A stretch of 64,000 bases of DNA from positions 124,001 to 188,000 of the forward strand of contig JAYRVH010000030.1 of NCBI GenBank assembly GCA_041918615.1, in the 5' to 3' direction. This stretch comes from JAEUJM01 sp041918615 (GTDB taxonomy: Bacteria; Actinomycetota; Acidimicrobiia; Acidimicrobiales; DATDAH01). The position numbers and the translations under genes were made by a program. The notes below the pieces were generated by a model. The model did not search any database. It was given only the letters and a program-made list of their open reading frames with translations, and was not told the origin of the DNA. The first letter of the stretch is position 1. The number at the start of each line of letters is the position of its first letter. Below, one piece after another: positions 42,623 to 54,642 of this stretch.

Positions 42623-43519
42623 TCATGTCGGGACGGTCGCTTCCGCCCGCGCAACCAGGGAGAGCACGGCCTCGAGGACCTGGGGCTGGAACACCCGGGG
42701 GATGTCGTGGCCCATGCCCTCGATCACCAGGAGCTCGGCCCCGGGGATCGACTCGGCCGTGCGGTGCCCGCCGCTGATGTCCACGAGGGGGTCGACCTCG
42801 CCGTGCACCACGAGCGTGGGGATGGTCACCGAGCCCAGGGCCTCGGTGCGGCTGCCACTCGCGATGACGGCCACGAGCTGGCGGTGCTGCCCGGTCGGGT
42901 CGTGCGCCCGGTCGTAGGCCCGGGCCACACCCTCGCGGATGAGGTCCTCGTCGAAGTGGTCGGGGCTCCCGATGAGCCGGAAGGTCTCGACCGTGGCCTC
43001 GATCACCGCTTCTCGGCCATCGGCGGGCGCCGGCATCAGTGCGCCGAGAACCTCGGGCTTGGGCATGCCCACGTCGGGGTCACCGGTGGTGGACATGATC
43101 GAGGTGAGGCTCGCCACCCGCTCCGGGTGCTCGACGGCCATCGCCTGCGCGATCATCCCGCCCATCGAAGTGCCGACCACGTGCGCCCGATCGATGCCCA
43201 ACTCGTCGAGCACGGCGACGGCGTCGGCCGCCATGTCACCGACCCGGTAGGGCGCCTCCACGTCCGTCTCGCCGCCCAGAGCCGACATCACCGCCGCGAC
43301 CACGTCGACCTCCACATGATCGAAGCTCTCCGACAGTCCGACGTCGCGATTGTCGTGGGTGATCACGAAGAACCCCCGATCCACCAGGCCGGCGAGCAGC
43401 TCGGGGTCCCACCGCGCCAGCTGCATGCCGAGCCCGGCCACCAGCATCAGCGGCACGTCGTCGGGGTCGCCGTGAGTCTCGTAACAGATGGTGACGCCGC
43501 TGCGATCGGTGAAGGGCAT
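42623..43519 (-). CDS. alpha/beta-hydrolase fold enzyme
   Basis: 298 residues from ATG 43519 (AGGATG upstream). Nucleophile elbow 'GTSMGGMIAQ', oxyanion region 'VAGLGM', acid residue in 'HGEVDPLV' and His in 'EGMGHDIP'. Substrate unknown; esterase or C-C hydrolase possible. First gene of a unit with the CoA racemase, and preceded by a TetR-type palindrome in the divergent gap. Confidence 0.9.
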   Translation of the reverse strand: MPFTDRSGVTICYETHGDPDDVPLMLVAGLGMQLARWDPELLAGLVDRGFFVITHDNRDVGLSESFDHVEVDVVAAVMSALGGETDVEAPYRVGDMAADAVAVLDELGIDRAHVVGTSMGGMIAQAMAVEHPERVASLTSIMSTTGDPDVGMPKPEVLGALMPAPADGREAVIEATVETFRLIGSPDHFDEDLIREGVARAYDRAHDPTGQHRQLVAVIASGSRTEALGSVTIPTLVVHGEVDPLVDISGGHRTAESIPGAELLVIEGMGHDIPRVFQPQVLEAVLSLVARAEATVPT

Positions 43520-43537
43520 CGGCTCATCCTTCCTGCA

Positions 43538-43555
43538 CTTGACTGAACGGTCAAG
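43538..43555. promoter_or_regulatory. TetR-type operator in the divergent gap
   Basis: CTTGAC (43538-43543) and GTCAAG (43550-43555) are perfect inverted arms around TGAACG; the core TTGACTGAACGGTCAA closely resembles operators of TetR regulators of acyl-CoA metabolism. It lies 19 bp before the hydrolase start and 22 bp before the GNAT start. No tetR gene is in the window. Confidence 0.55.
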
Positions 43556-43576
43556 AAGCTGCGCGACCATGGACCG

Positions 43577-44032
43577 ATGCCTGCCGACCCCACCGTTGCG
43601 GGAACACCGGCCATCGCCTCGGGCGCCCTGGCCGATCTCTCTCCCCTCGTGCTGTACGAACTCCTGAAGATCCGCTCCGACGTCTTCGTGGTCGAACAGG
43701 ACTGCGCCTACCCGGACCTCGACGGCCGCGACACCGAGCCCGGGGCCGTCCACTTCTGGGCCGAGGTCGACGGCGAGGTGGCCGCCTGCCTCCGTCGGCT
43801 GTCGGAGCCCGACGGATCGGTGCGGATCGGTCGCATCGCCACCCGGTCCGACCAGAGAGGCCGGGGGCTCGCGGCTGCCCTGATCGATGCCGCGCTCGCC
43901 GGGGTGGGCACCGGCGTGCTCCTCGACGCCCAGGAGCAGCTCGAGGGGTGGTACGAGCGGCTCGGCTTCGAGCGAGTGGGCACCACCTTCGTCGAGGACG
44001 GCATCGCCCACGTCCCCATGCGCCGCGCCTGA
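43577..44032 (+). CDS. GNAT N-acetyltransferase, ElaA-like
   Basis: 151 residues. Opens the ElaA-type fold with 'LYELLKIRSDVFVVEQDCAY' and carries the acetyl-CoA loop 'QRGRGLAAALIDAAL' and 'WYERLGFERVG'. Substrate unknown. Divergent from the alpha/beta-hydrolase. Confidence 0.92.
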   Translation: MPADPTVAGTPAIASGALADLSPLVLYELLKIRSDVFVVEQDCAYPDLDGRDTEPGAVHFWAEVDGEVAACLRRLSEPDGSVRIGRIATRSDQRGRGLAAALIDAALAGVGTGVLLDAQEQLEGWYERLGFERVGTTFVEDGIAHVPMRRA

Positions 44033-44125
44033 CTACTCTCGCCCCATGTCACCGGTCTGGGGCGTCCACACGGGCCTGCGGAACACGTCGGTTGCGGCAC
44101 TGCGCGCGTCGGCCGCCCCACCGAC

Positions 44126-45001
44126 ATGACGGCGCCGTACGACGAGCGCACCGATGCGCTGACGGGCGAGTCGACGGTCATCGTGTCCAAGCGCCAGGCC
44201 CGTCCGAATCTGGGCGAGGGCACCCGGACCACCGCGGTCGCCTGCCCGTTCTGCCCCGGCGGCCTCGAAGCCCCCGAGCCCTACGACGTGAAGGCGTTCA
44301 CGAACCGTTGGCCGTCGATCTCCGACGGCCGGTGCGAGATCGTGCTCTACACCCCGGACCACGACGCCAGCTTCCCGTCACTGGGTCTCGGTGGCGCCCG
44401 TCGGGTCGTCGACCTGTGGGCCGAGCGCACCGCCGAGCTCGGCGGTCGCGACGACGTGGGCTACGTGCTCGTCTTCGAGAACCGGGGGCCCGAGGTGGGC
44501 GCCACCATCCCCCACCCGCACGGCCAGATCTACGCCTTCCCCGATGTGCCACCCGCGCCGGCACGCGAGCTCGAGGCCACGACGTGCACGCTCTGCGCCG
44601 AGGAGCCGGGCGGACGGCTGGTCGACGCCATCGCCGGCTGGCGCACCTGGGTCCCTTCGGCCGCCACGTGGCCGTTCGCCCTGATCGGCGCTCCCGTCAC
44701 GCACGGCCCCGACCTCCCGAGCCTCGACGATGCCGGACGTGACGGCCTGGCCGCCATCCTCGTGGCCAGCCTCGGGCGCCTCGACCGCCTCTTCGATGCG
44801 CCGATGCCCTACATGATGTGGTTCCACCAACGACCCACCGACGGCGGGCGCTGGCCGCTGGCCCACCTGCACGTCCACGTCGCCCCGCTCTACCGGTCGC
44901 CGGGCACGCAGCGCTTCGTCGCCGCCGGCGAGCTGGGCAGCGGCCTCTTCTTCAACCCGGTTCGCCCCGAAGACGCGGCAGCCGCACTGCGCGACGCCTA
45001 G
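44126..45001 (+). CDS. galT: galactose-1-phosphate uridylyltransferase
   Basis: 291 residues. HIT-superfamily enzyme with 'CPFCPGG' and 'CTLC' metal-binding pairs, active-site 'PHPHGQIYAFP' (His-Pro-His, nucleophilic His) and 'LHVHVAP' in the second half. Shorter than the 348-residue E. coli form. Six bases upstream of galK, forming a minimal Leloir operon; galE and galM are not in the window. Confidence 0.94.
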   Translation: MTAPYDERTDALTGESTVIVSKRQARPNLGEGTRTTAVACPFCPGGLEAPEPYDVKAFTNRWPSISDGRCEIVLYTPDHDASFPSLGLGGARRVVDLWAERTAELGGRDDVGYVLVFENRGPEVGATIPHPHGQIYAFPDVPPAPARELEATTCTLCAEEPGGRLVDAIAGWRTWVPSAATWPFALIGAPVTHGPDLPSLDDAGRDGLAAILVASLGRLDRLFDAPMPYMMWFHQRPTDGGRWPLAHLHVHVAPLYRSPGTQRFVAAGELGSGLFFNPVRPEDAAAALRDA

Positions 45002-45007
45002 CGTCGG

Positions 45008-46015
45008 ATGCCGATGACCATCGAGGCCTACGCCCCCGGGCGGGTGAACCTGATCGGCGAGCACACCGACTACACCGGCGGCCTCGTCCTGCCCATGGCC
45101 GTCCAGCTCGGCGTCACGATCACCGGCGAGCGGACCGGCAACCGCGTCGTACTCGAGTCCGATCTTCAGGAGGGTCCCGCGATCGTCGAACTGGACGTCG
45201 ATGACCCGGCGATGGCCGAACCGGCCTGGGCCCGCTACGTGGCCGGCGTCGTGGCCGAGGCCCGACCGACACACGGGTTCATCGGCCAGGTGCGGTCGAC
45301 GCTCCCGGTGGGCCAGGGCCTGTCGTCGAGTGCCGCCCTCGAGGTGGCCGTGGCCCTCGCCCTCGGCGTGCAGGGCACCGCGCCAGAGGTCGCCACGCTG
45401 TGCCAGCGGGCGGAGCAACGGGCGTCGGGCGTGCCCTGCGGGGTCATGGACCAGATGACCTCACTCGCCGGCGTCGAGGGCCATGCCGCCCTCATCGACT
45501 GCACCAACCTCACCGTCACCCCCGTGGAGATGCCCGAGAAGGCAGAGGTCGTGGTCGTCGACACGGGCGAGCCGCGCACGCTCGCCGGGTCGGGTTATGC
45601 CGACCGGCGGGGCGAGTGCGAGGCCGCGCAACAGATCGTGGGGCCGCTGAGCCAGGCGTCGCTGGACGACCTCGACCGGCTCGACGACCCGGTGCTGAAG
45701 CGTCGCGCACGGCACGTCATCAGCGAGAACGGACGGGTGCTCGCCTTCGTCAACGCCCTGGCCGAGGGCGACCTCGGTGCGGCCGGGCGGCTCATGGCCG
45801 CGAGCCACGCCAGCCTCCGCGACGACTTCGACGTCTCCACGACCGCCCTCGACGAAGCCGCCGAGCGCCTCACGGCCAGGAAGGGCGTGTACGGGGCCCG
45901 GCTGACGGGCGGCGGGTTCGGCGGCTCGCTGGTGGTGCTCGCCGCGCCGGGCGCAGTGAAGGTGGGCACCGTGGTGAGGCCGTCGGGTGGTGCCAGGGTG
46001 CGCACGCTGCGCTGA
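45008..46015 (+). CDS. galK: galactokinase
   Basis: 335 residues. GHMP kinase with signature 'APGRVNLIGEHTDYTGG', glycine-rich 'LPVGQGLSSSAALEVA' and C-terminal 'GARLTGGGFGGSLV'. Catalytic Asp in 'CGVMDQMTS'. Phosphorylates galactose. ATG 45014 is an alternative start. A 12-bp palindrome covers the stop region. Confidence 0.96.
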   Translation: MPMTIEAYAPGRVNLIGEHTDYTGGLVLPMAVQLGVTITGERTGNRVVLESDLQEGPAIVELDVDDPAMAEPAWARYVAGVVAEARPTHGFIGQVRSTLPVGQGLSSSAALEVAVALALGVQGTAPEVATLCQRAEQRASGVPCGVMDQMTSLAGVEGHAALIDCTNLTVTPVEMPEKAEVVVVDTGEPRTLAGSGYADRRGECEAAQQIVGPLSQASLDDLDRLDDPVLKRRARHVISENGRVLAFVNALAEGDLGAAGRLMAASHASLRDDFDVSTTALDEAAERLTARKGVYGARLTGGGFGGSLVVLAAPGAVKVGTVVRPSGGARVRTLR

Positions 46016-46043
46016 CCGCGCGGTCGGCGCAGGCCCGAGGCGT

Positions 46044-46688
46044 CTACTGGGCCAGGAGCTTGGCCTTCTGCGAGGCGAACTCGTCGTCGCTCAGGGCACC
46101 GCTCTCCTTCAACTGGTGCAGCTTCTCGATCTGCTCGGACACCGAGAGCCCACCCCCACCCCCACCGTGCGCCGCCCGCCCGATCGCCTCGTGGCCCTTG
46201 GCCTCGTCGATCTCCATCTGGCGGTAGATCTCGGCCTGGACGATCGAGGGCTTGCGGATGTGGGTGAACGAGTCCTTGCCCGACTCGCCGGCCGACTCCA
46301 TGGCCACGGTGCCACAGCCGATCATCCGCTCGAACACCGTCTGGTCGAAGAAGACGGTGTTGATCTTGTCGAGCGGGATCTCCTTGCCGTTCTTCCCGAT
46401 CACGCCGTAGCGGTAGATCACCCGCTTGTTGGTGAGCACGAACTCGGTGGTGGCCCACTTGGCCAGGCGGAGCAGGAACCAGACCAGCGCCACGAGGATC
46501 GCGATGCCGATGAGCATCCGCATCGCCGCGTCGACGTTGCCACCCGAATCAGTCTGGACGTACACCACGATGCCCACGATCAGGGCCGCCACCGAGACCA
46601 GGGCGCGCGGCGTGAGGAACCACCAGTGCGGCCGGAGGTCGAGCACCACTTCCTCGCCCGAGATCAGCAGGTTCTTCGGATATGCCAT
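46044..46688 (-). CDS. two-TM bacterial PH (bPH2) protein with C-terminal SHOCT domain
   Basis: 214 residues. TM helices near 28-46 and 56-76, then a bPH2 barrel ('EFVLTNKRVIYRYGVIGK', 'INTVFFDQTVFERMIG') and a SHOCT tail ('EQIEKLHQLKESGALSDDEF'). Role unknown; SHOCT often mediates oligomerisation. 'AGATTA' on the plus strand (TAATCT on minus, 46701-46696) lies 7 bases before the ATG. Confidence 0.88.
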   Translation of the reverse strand: MAYPKNLLISGEEVVLDLRPHWWFLTPRALVSVAALIVGIVVYVQTDSGGNVDAAMRMLIGIAILVALVWFLLRLAKWATTEFVLTNKRVIYRYGVIGKNGKEIPLDKINTVFFDQTVFERMIGCGTVAMESAGESGKDSFTHIRKPSIVQAEIYRQMEIDEAKGHEAIGRAAHGGGGGGLSVSEQIEKLHQLKESGALSDDEFASQKAKLLAQ

Positions 46689-46712
46689 GGCGGGCAGATT
46701 AGACCCGCCCGC

Positions 46713-47060
46713 TCAGCCGTAGCCGAGTTCGTGCAGGCGGGCGTCGCTGATCCCGAAATGGTGCCCGACCTCGTGGACCACCGTGATGCGCACCTGGTCG
46801 ACCACGGCATCCTCGTCCTGGCACATCGCGCAGATCGCCAGGCGGTAGATCGTGATGCGGTCGGGCATCACCATCCCCGCGTACCCGGCGTCGCGCTGGG
46901 TGAGCGGGATGCCGTGGTACAGGCCCAGCAGTCCCCGCTGGAGCGAGGTGTCCTCCACGAACACCGCCACGTTGTCCATCAGCCGGGCCAGCTCGTCGGG
47001 GATCCCGTCGATGGCGTCGGCCACCAGCTCTTCGAACCGCTCGGGCGACACCTCGACCAT
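46713..47060 (-). CDS. minimal zincin metallopeptidase family protein
   Basis: 115 residues. C-terminal zinc motif 'VVHEVGHHFGISDARLHELG' with the HExxH plus downstream Asp/Glu of the actinobacterial metallopeptidase family (DUF1025-like). No signal peptide. TACCTT (47073-47068) sits seven bases before the ATG with no ribosome site. Divergent from uvrD2; substrate unknown. Confidence 0.9.
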   Translation of the reverse strand: MVEVSPERFEELVADAIDGIPDELARLMDNVAVFVEDTSLQRGLLGLYHGIPLTQRDAGYAGMVMPDRITIYRLAICAMCQDEDAVVDQVRITVVHEVGHHFGISDARLHELGYG

Positions 47061-47112
47061 GCCGCACAAGGTAACGGCGACCCGACCGGGCCATCGTGTC
47101 GGAGGCCGTCGG

Positions 47113-47118
47113 TAGGGT
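47113..47118 (+). promoter_or_regulatory. leaderless -10 box of uvrD2
   Basis: TAGGGT followed by six bases and the ATG at 47125. No ribosome binding site. Confidence 0.5.
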
Positions 47119-47124
47119 GGGCCG

Positions 47125-49293
47125 ATGGACGCCGAACGGCTGCTCGAGGGGCTCAACGAGGCCCAGCGCGGGGCCGTCACGACCGCCGCCGCGCCGCTGT
47201 GCATCCTCGCCGGCGCCGGTTCGGGCAAGACCCGGGTGCTCACCCGGCGCATCGCCCACCGGGTGGCCGAGGGCGACGCCGAGCCCCACCGGGTGCTGGC
47301 GCTCACGTTCACCCGCAAGGCCGCCGGAGAGCTGAAGAGCCGCCTGGCGCAGCTCGGCCTGCGTGATGCCATCGCCGCCGGCACCTTCCACGGCATCGCC
47401 CTCGCCCAGCTCCGCGCCCGGTGGAGCGAACGGGGCGACCGCGAGCCACAGCTGCTCGACCGAAAGGTCGCGTTCGTGGCCCGTCTGCTCCCCCGGCGCC
47501 GCGGCAAGAGCGACGTCAACCCGCTCGACGCCGTAGCCGAGATCGAGTGGGCCAAGGCCCGACGCATCCGCCCCGACCAGTACGCCGACGAGGCCATGCA
47601 GCACAACCGACGCCCGCCGATGCCGGCCCGTGAGATTGCCGCCCTCTACCAGCACTACCAGGACGAGATGGCCCGCCAGGGCAGGGTCGACTTCGACGAC
47701 CTGCTCGACCGGTGCGAGCAGGCCCTGGTGTCCGACCCCGCCTTCGCCGCCACGCAGCGATGGCGGTTCCGCCACCTCTTCATCGACGAGTTCCAGGACG
47801 TCAACCCCCTGCAGTTCGCGCTGCTGCGGGCGTGGCTGGGCGACCGCACCGACCTGTGCGTGGTGGGCGACCCCCGCCAGGCGATCTACGCCTGGAACGG
47901 TGCCGACGCCACCTACCTCAACCACTTCGACCGCCACTTCCCCGGCAGCGAGGTCTTGGAGCTCCGCGACAACTACCGCTCGACACCCCAGATCCTGGCG
48001 GTGGCCAACGCGGTCATCGGCAATCGGGAGACGGGTGCGCCGCTCCGCCCCAACCGCCCGAACGGCGAGCCGCCCGAGGTCGTCGAGTACCCCACCGACG
48101 CGCACGAGGCCCGAGGCATCGCCCGGGCCGTACGCGACGCGCACGGCCCCGGCCGCCCGTGGGCCGACCAGGCGGTCCTCGCCCGTACCAACGCCCAGGC
48201 GGCCCTGATCGCCGACGCCCTGGGTCGAGGCGGCATCCCCCACCGGGTCAAGGGGGGCGCCGCCCTCACCGCGCAGCCCGAGGTGAAGGCGGCACTGCAA
48301 CGCCTGAAGGCCGCACGTGTCCCCTTCACCGTCGCCCTCGCCGACCTTCAGGCCGACACCACCGGCCGATTCGACGCCGACGACGACGAGATGCCTCAGG
48401 ACCCGGCCACGTCGCGCATCCCCAGAGCCACCGAACCGTCAGGCGACGCCGCGGCGCCGGGGCCCGACGCGGCGCAGCAGAGCGACTCCGGAAGGGGCGC
48501 CGACGACGTCGGCGCGGGGGAACAGGAGCGCAGGGCCAACCTGGCCGCACTCGTGCAACTGGGAGCCGACTACCTCGGCCTCGATTCGTCGGCCACCGCC
48601 AACGGCTTCATCTCGTGGCTCAACGCCGCAGCCCGGTCGGAAGAGGCAGCGGGCGCGGGCGACGCCGTCGACGTGGCCACCTTCCACGCCGCCAAGGGGC
48701 TCGAATGGCCGATCGTCCATGTGGCGGGCGTCGAAGCCGGCCTGGTGCCCATCGGGCACGCTCGCTCGCCCGAGGCCGAGGCCGAGGAGCGCCGCCTGTT
48801 CTACGTGGCCCTCACCCGAGCCGAGCGGGTGCTGCGCTGCTCGTGGGCGACCCAACGCACCTTCGGCACCCGGGTCGCCGACCGCCGGCCCTCGCCCTAC
48901 CTCGCCGTGTTCCGCGACACCCTCGACGCCATGGCGGCCGGCCAGGAGCCCGTCGACGGGCTCGTCGAGGTCCGCAAGGAGCGCCGCCGCCTCCAGGCCG
49001 GCGACGGCCTGATCAAGCGATCCGCGGCGCCGCGGCGTGACCGCGCCCTCACCCCCGGCGATCTCGCCGTCCTCGACGCCCTCAAGGCCTGGCGGCTCGA
49101 TGCGGCGCGCGCCGCGAGCGTCCCGGCCTACGTGGTCTTCCCCGACAAGACCCTCGAGGCCGTGGCCGCCACCCGTCCGCGCGACATCGCAGCCCTCCTC
49201 GCCCTGCCAGGGGTCGGGCCGGTGAAGGCGACCCGCTACGGCGACACCCTGCTGGCCGTCGTGGCCGACCACGCCAGCGCCCCAGCCACCTGA
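47125..49293 (+). CDS. UvrD/Rep-family helicase with HRDC domain (UvrD2-like)
   Basis: 722 residues. Motif I 'LAGAGSGKTRVLT', Ia 'LTFTRKAAGEL', II 'LFIDEFQDVNPLQ', III 'VVGDPRQAIYAWNGA', IV 'LRDNYRST', V 'TFHAAKGLEWP' and VI 'FYVALTRAERVL'. A disordered acidic insert (about 412-470) interrupts domain 2B. The C-terminus is an HRDC domain (about 640-715). Mycobacterial UvrD2 has a tetracysteine motif between helicase and HRDC; no cysteines are seen there in this protein. Confidence 0.93.
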   Translation: MDAERLLEGLNEAQRGAVTTAAAPLCILAGAGSGKTRVLTRRIAHRVAEGDAEPHRVLALTFTRKAAGELKSRLAQLGLRDAIAAGTFHGIALAQLRARWSERGDREPQLLDRKVAFVARLLPRRRGKSDVNPLDAVAEIEWAKARRIRPDQYADEAMQHNRRPPMPAREIAALYQHYQDEMARQGRVDFDDLLDRCEQALVSDPAFAATQRWRFRHLFIDEFQDVNPLQFALLRAWLGDRTDLCVVGDPRQAIYAWNGADATYLNHFDRHFPGSEVLELRDNYRSTPQILAVANAVIGNRETGAPLRPNRPNGEPPEVVEYPTDAHEARGIARAVRDAHGPGRPWADQAVLARTNAQAALIADALGRGGIPHRVKGGAALTAQPEVKAALQRLKAARVPFTVALADLQADTTGRFDADDDEMPQDPATSRIPRATEPSGDAAAPGPDAAQQSDSGRGADDVGAGEQERRANLAALVQLGADYLGLDSSATANGFISWLNAAARSEEAAGAGDAVDVATFHAAKGLEWPIVHVAGVEAGLVPIGHARSPEAEAEERRLFYVALTRAERVLRCSWATQRTFGTRVADRRPSPYLAVFRDTLDAMAAGQEPVDGLVEVRKERRRLQAGDGLIKRSAAPRRDRALTPGDLAVLDALKAWRLDAARAASVPAYVVFPDKTLEAVAATRPRDIAALLALPGVGPVKATRYGDTLLAVVADHASAPAT

Positions 49294-49346
49294 GAACACG
49301 GCGTGGCGAACGCCCACCAAGGACACTCGGCCGGGGCTCCCGGCGA

Positions 49347-50066
49347 TCAGGGGTTGGCGTCACGCTCCTCGACCAGGGCGGCGAAGCGCTCGAAGTCGAT
49401 GGTGACGAAGATGCCCTCGGCCTCGGCGGTGAGCACCTCACCGGCGTACACCTGACCCGCGGCGTGCACCTTGCGCCCGTCGACCTTCACCAGTTCGCCC
49501 ACGAACCGCAGCTCACGGTGCAGCGGCGTGGGCTTGCGGTAGCGAATGGTGAGTGTGCCCGTCATGGCGGGCAGACCGCTCATCGACTGGGCGGCGCCGA
49601 GGATCTCGTCGAAGGAGGCGGCGACGAAACCGCCGTGCACGCAGCCGGGTGGGCCCTCGTAGGCGGTGCCGAACGTGGCCCGGCCGATCACCCGCTGGTC
49701 CTCGACCGACACCTCGATGGGAGGGGCGAGCGGGTTGGCCCGGCCGATCAGGGGGCTGTGGTCGAAGAAGGCCGGTGCGGTGCTGCCGCCCGCGTTGGCG
49801 GCCTCCGCGAAGCCCTCGTAGATGCTGCCGTGCGGGTAGTCGTCGAACTCGAGGGCGATCGCCTCGAGCGCATCGGCGGCGGCGGCGAGGGCCGCTTCGG
49901 GGGCACCCGTCGCCACCAACCGGGCGATGACCAGGCGGACCGCGTCGGCCAGGCGACGCATCTCGTGGTGCCTCGGGGTGAGCAGGTCGGCCCCGGCCTC
50001 GTCCCAGGCATCGGTGAGGCGGCGCCGGCGGGCCTGGTCGGCGCGGTCGGCCCGGTCGGAGGACAT
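49347..50066 (-). CDS. PaaI-type hotdog thioesterase
   Basis: 239 residues from ATG 50066, which overlaps the xthA stop (TGATG). The C-terminal 130 residues are a hotdog domain with 'GCVHGGFVAASFDEILG' (active-site region) and 'LTIRYRKPTPL'. The N-terminal 90 residues are an Ala-rich helical extension not found in minimal thioesterases. Acyl-CoA substrate unknown. Confidence 0.87.
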   Translation of the reverse strand: MSSDRADRADQARRRRLTDAWDEAGADLLTPRHHEMRRLADAVRLVIARLVATGAPEAALAAAADALEAIALEFDDYPHGSIYEGFAEAANAGGSTAPAFFDHSPLIGRANPLAPPIEVSVEDQRVIGRATFGTAYEGPPGCVHGGFVAASFDEILGAAQSMSGLPAMTGTLTIRYRKPTPLHRELRFVGELVKVDGRKVHAAGQVYAGEVLTAEAEGIFVTIDFERFAALVEERDANP

Positions 50067-50869
50067 CAGGGCACCTCGAAGTCGGCGAGCAGCGGGGCGT
50101 GGTCGGACGGCGACTGGCCCTTCCGGGCGTTGCGGTCGATGAGCACGGCACCGAGGCGCTCGACGAGCGGCACGCTGGCCAGGATCAGGTCGATCCTCAT
50201 GCCTTTGCCCTTGTGGAAGTTGCCGGCGCGGTAGTCCCACCACGAGTAGAGGCCCCCAGCCTCGTAGCGCTCGCGGAAGACGTCGACCAGACCCCAATCC
50301 ACCACCGCGGCCAGGGCTTCGCGCTCGGGCGCGCTCACGTGGGTGGCCCCTTCGAACTCGGCGGGGTCGTACACGTCGCGGTCTTCAGGGGCCACGTTGA
50401 AGTCGCCACACACCACCGTCAGCCCCGAGGGGTCGCCGCAGTCGGTGAGGTAGCGCCGGAGCCGGGCGAGCCAGGCCAGCTTGTAGACGTAGTGCGGGGC
50501 GCCGACCTCGCGCCCGTTCGGCACGTAGACGCTCGACACGCGGACACCGCCGCAGGTCGCGGTCACGAGGCGGGCCTCACGGTCGAGCTCCGCGTCCTCG
50601 GGCGTTCGTTCCGCCACCGATGCGTCGCCGAACCCGTAGTCCACCTCGTCGAGCCCGACGCGACTGAGGATGGCGACACCGTTCCAGCGACCCTCGCCGT
50701 GGTGGGCGGCTTCGTAGCCCAGCGACTGGAAGGTCAGCGCGGGAAAGGCGGCGTCGGCCATCTTCGTCTCCTGCAGGCAGACGACGTCGGGCCGCACCTG
50801 CGCCAGCCACTCCTCCACCCGGGGCAGACGGGCCTTCAGCGAGTTGACGTTCCAGGTGACCAGGCGCAC
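50066..50869 (-). CDS. xthA: exodeoxyribonuclease III
   Basis: 267 residues from GTG 50869 (GTG 50872 also possible). EEP fold: 'VTWNVNSLKAR', 'CLQETKM' (metal Glu), 'VYVPNGREVG', 'VCGDFNVAPEDRDV', 'WDYRAGNFHKGKGMRIDL' and 'SDHAPL'. AP-endonuclease/3'-exonuclease in base excision repair. TACGTT (50882-50877) precedes the start by seven bases. Confidence 0.96.
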   Translation of the reverse strand: MRLVTWNVNSLKARLPRVEEWLAQVRPDVVCLQETKMADAAFPALTFQSLGYEAAHHGEGRWNGVAILSRVGLDEVDYGFGDASVAERTPEDAELDREARLVTATCGGVRVSSVYVPNGREVGAPHYVYKLAWLARLRRYLTDCGDPSGLTVVCGDFNVAPEDRDVYDPAEFEGATHVSAPEREALAAVVDWGLVDVFRERYEAGGLYSWWDYRAGNFHKGKGMRIDLILASVPLVERLGAVLIDRNARKGQSPSDHAPLLADFEVP

Positions 50870-50946
50870 CACGTGCAACGTACCGGGTGAGCGCGGTCGC
50901 GCCGAAGGCGGCCACCGACGGCCCCGAGGGGGTTGCGCCCCGCCGG

Positions 50947-50952
50947 TAGGAT
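50947..50952 (+). promoter_or_regulatory. leaderless -10 box of kgd
   Basis: TAGGAT followed by six bases and the GTG at 50959; divergent gap with xthA is 89 bases. Confidence 0.5.
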
Positions 50953-50958
50953 CGGGCC

Positions 50959-54573
<3,615 letters not shown>

Positions 54574-54614
54574 CGCGGAGGGCGGCCGCCGGGGCACGCG
54601 GGCGACGAAAGTCG

Positions 54615-54642
54615 TCAAGTCCCCCGGCTCCCGTGCCGAATG
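54615..54642 (+). promoter_or_regulatory. candidate sigma-28-like leaderless promoter of the second GGDEF-EAL gene
   Basis: TCAAGTCC (54615-54622), 12 bases, GCCGAATG (54635-54642), against FliA/WhiG TAAAGTTT-N11-GCCGATAA. The -10-like box ends six bases before GTG 54649 and overlaps the ATG at 54640, so translation may start at the GTG. Confidence 0.4.

Noticed and set aside
54574..54639. c-di-GMP riboswitch upstream of a GGDEF-EAL gene
   Set aside because: A GAAA-tetraloop hairpin (GCGACGAAAGTCGT) is present, but the second helix and conserved joining bases of GEMM-I are not found, and the GTG start fits a leaderless promoter better.
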